NCBI GenBank assembly: GCA_016185955.1
Contig: JACPMQ010000027.1
Coordinates: 1-6,413, forward strand
DNA: 6,413 bases
Direction of reading: 5' to 3'
From: Candidatus Woesearchaeota archaeon
GTDB taxonomy: Archaea > Nanobdellota > Nanobdellia > Woesearchaeales > GW2011-AR4
Shown here: in pieces, positions 6,123 to 6,413 of the stretch
Layout of the letters: every line of letters begins with the position of its first letter
Position numbering within the stretch: the first letter of the stretch is position 1
Program-made: the position numbers and the translations under genes
Notes under the pieces: generated by a model
Told to the model about the DNA's origin: nothing
The model's database searches: none
Seen by the model: the letters and a program-made list of their open reading frames with translations, nothing else

Positions 6123-6130
6123 TTTATAAA
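6123..6130 (-). promoter_or_regulatory. TATA box for the peptidase-kinase gene
   Basis: The minus strand reads CTAAAAGTTTATAAATC: a BRE-like A-rich stretch followed by TTTATAAA. Transcription would start near 6100, leaving about 45 bases of leader before the ATG at 6055, unlike the leaderless spacing of the other genes. The leader has no Shine-Dalgarno sequence and contains a 10-codon frame starting with ATG at 6095. A second box, TTTAAATA at 6165-6172, is a weaker alternative further upstream. Confidence 0.5.
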
Positions 6131-6164
6131 CTTTTAGACTATTCACTACCGTAAAGATATAACC

Positions 6165-6172
6165 TATTTAAA
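6165..6172 (-). promoter_or_regulatory. Alternative upstream TATA-like box
   Basis: TTTAAATA on the minus strand, about 42 bases upstream of the main box. It would start transcription near 6142 and give a leader of roughly 87 bases. It is identical in core to the boxes at 1839 and 1082, but its position is less favourable than 6123-6130. Confidence 0.25.
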
Positions 6173-6206
6173 GAAAGTCCAATCCTTGATTTTTTATTTT
6201 GTATTC

Positions 6207-6219
6207 GTATCTGCTAACA
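6207..6219 (-). repeat. 13-bp repeat TGTTAGCAGATAC, copy 3 (inverted)
   Basis: The plus strand reads GTATCTGCTAACA, the exact reverse complement of copies 1 and 2. It lies 30 bases from the right element, on the same relative side as copy 2 lies from the left element (4 bases away there). Orientation relative to the element is therefore conserved, while the spacing is not. Confidence 0.75.
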
Positions 6220-6249
6220 CCTCTTATTCTAAATATGTATAGAACATTG

Positions 6250-6396
6250 AAGTGGCTGCTCCATCATTAGGGGCGGTAGGCAAGCAGAAGAATGTTAATT
6301 GTGCTATCAAAATGGCGTGTATGTGTAAAATTTTTATTATAAAAAAGAATCAAGATGCGCCATTTTGCCTACAGCGCGGCTCTGGAGCAGCCACTT
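6250..6396 (-). mobile_element. 147-bp MITE-like element, right copy (inverted)
   Basis: This is the reverse complement of 210-356 with three differences and no gaps. Its 14-bp termini (6250-6263 and 6383-6396) are perfect inverted repeats. Homology to the left copy continues past the element to the last base of the window (6397-6413 matches 209-193) but stops abruptly at 6249 on the other side. Flanking bases ATTG (6246-6249) and ATAT (6397-6400) do not form a target duplication. The inner arm GTAGGCAA has a perfect partner TTGCCTAC in this copy, whereas the left copy carries three changes in that arm, so this copy has the more regular hairpin. Confidence 0.75.
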
Positions 6397-6413
6397 ATAT
6401 TGTTTGTAGTTAC

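Noticed and set aside
6069..6142. Minus-strand frame from GTG at about 6142 through ATG at 6095 to a TAA at about 6065
   Set aside because: Only about 25 codons, spans the main promoter, is out of frame with the peptidase-kinase gene and shows no coding signal.
1..6413. tRNA, rRNA or other structured RNA genes
   Set aside because: No cloverleaf, rRNA-conserved block, SRP RNA or RNase P RNA signature was found by eye in the non-coding stretches 111-376 and 6056-6413.

Overview
The window looks like DNA from an AT-rich archaeon. A DPANN lineage of the Woesearchaeota/Pacearchaeota kind is my best guess, not a proof. The evidence is archaeal-style promoters (TTTAAATA, TTTATAAA or TTTAATTT boxes), which for three of the four genes are centred about 25-30 bases before the start codon with no convincing ribosome binding site, implying leaderless mRNAs. 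A COG2231-type DNA glycosylase and a short two-helix membrane protein fit that setting. All genes lie on the minus strand, so transcription runs from high to low coordinates.

Layout in transcription order. (1) 6413-6056 is non-coding for 358 bases. It holds one copy of a 147-bp terminal-inverted-repeat element (6250-6396), a 13-bp repeat (6207-6219), a promoter (6123-6130) and a perfect 10-bp palindrome near the predicted transcription start. Nothing recognisable is seen in 6220-6249 or 6131-6164. (2) 6055-1856 encodes a 1399-residue soluble protein: an M48-type zinc metallopeptidase at the N-terminus, about 700 residues of unrecognised mostly helical sequence, and a UbiB/ABC1 (ADCK-like) atypical kinase domain at the C-terminus. 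(3) 1813-1085 encodes an HhH-GPD DNA glycosylase of the endonuclease III-related family COG2231, with a 4Fe-4S cysteine set and Glu where E. coli Nth has its catalytic Lys. (4) 1060-377 encodes an unrecognised 227-residue protein with two N-terminal membrane helices. (5) 376-111 is an intergenic region with the second copy of the 147-bp element, in opposite orientation, and two direct copies of the 13-bp repeat around it. (6) 110-1 is the 5' end of another gene that runs off the left edge.

The three complete genes are therefore bracketed by a nearly identical inverted repeat (161 of 164 positions match, 193-356 versus 6413-6250). The right copy still matches at the last base of the window, so its true limit is not visible. 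This could be two independent MITE insertions or the ends of a larger composite unit; the sequence alone does not decide. The three genes do not form an obvious pathway. Each has its own candidate promoter, and the shortest gap (24 bases) would also allow the glycosylase and membrane-protein genes to be co-transcribed. The most unusual content is the peptidase-kinase fusion.
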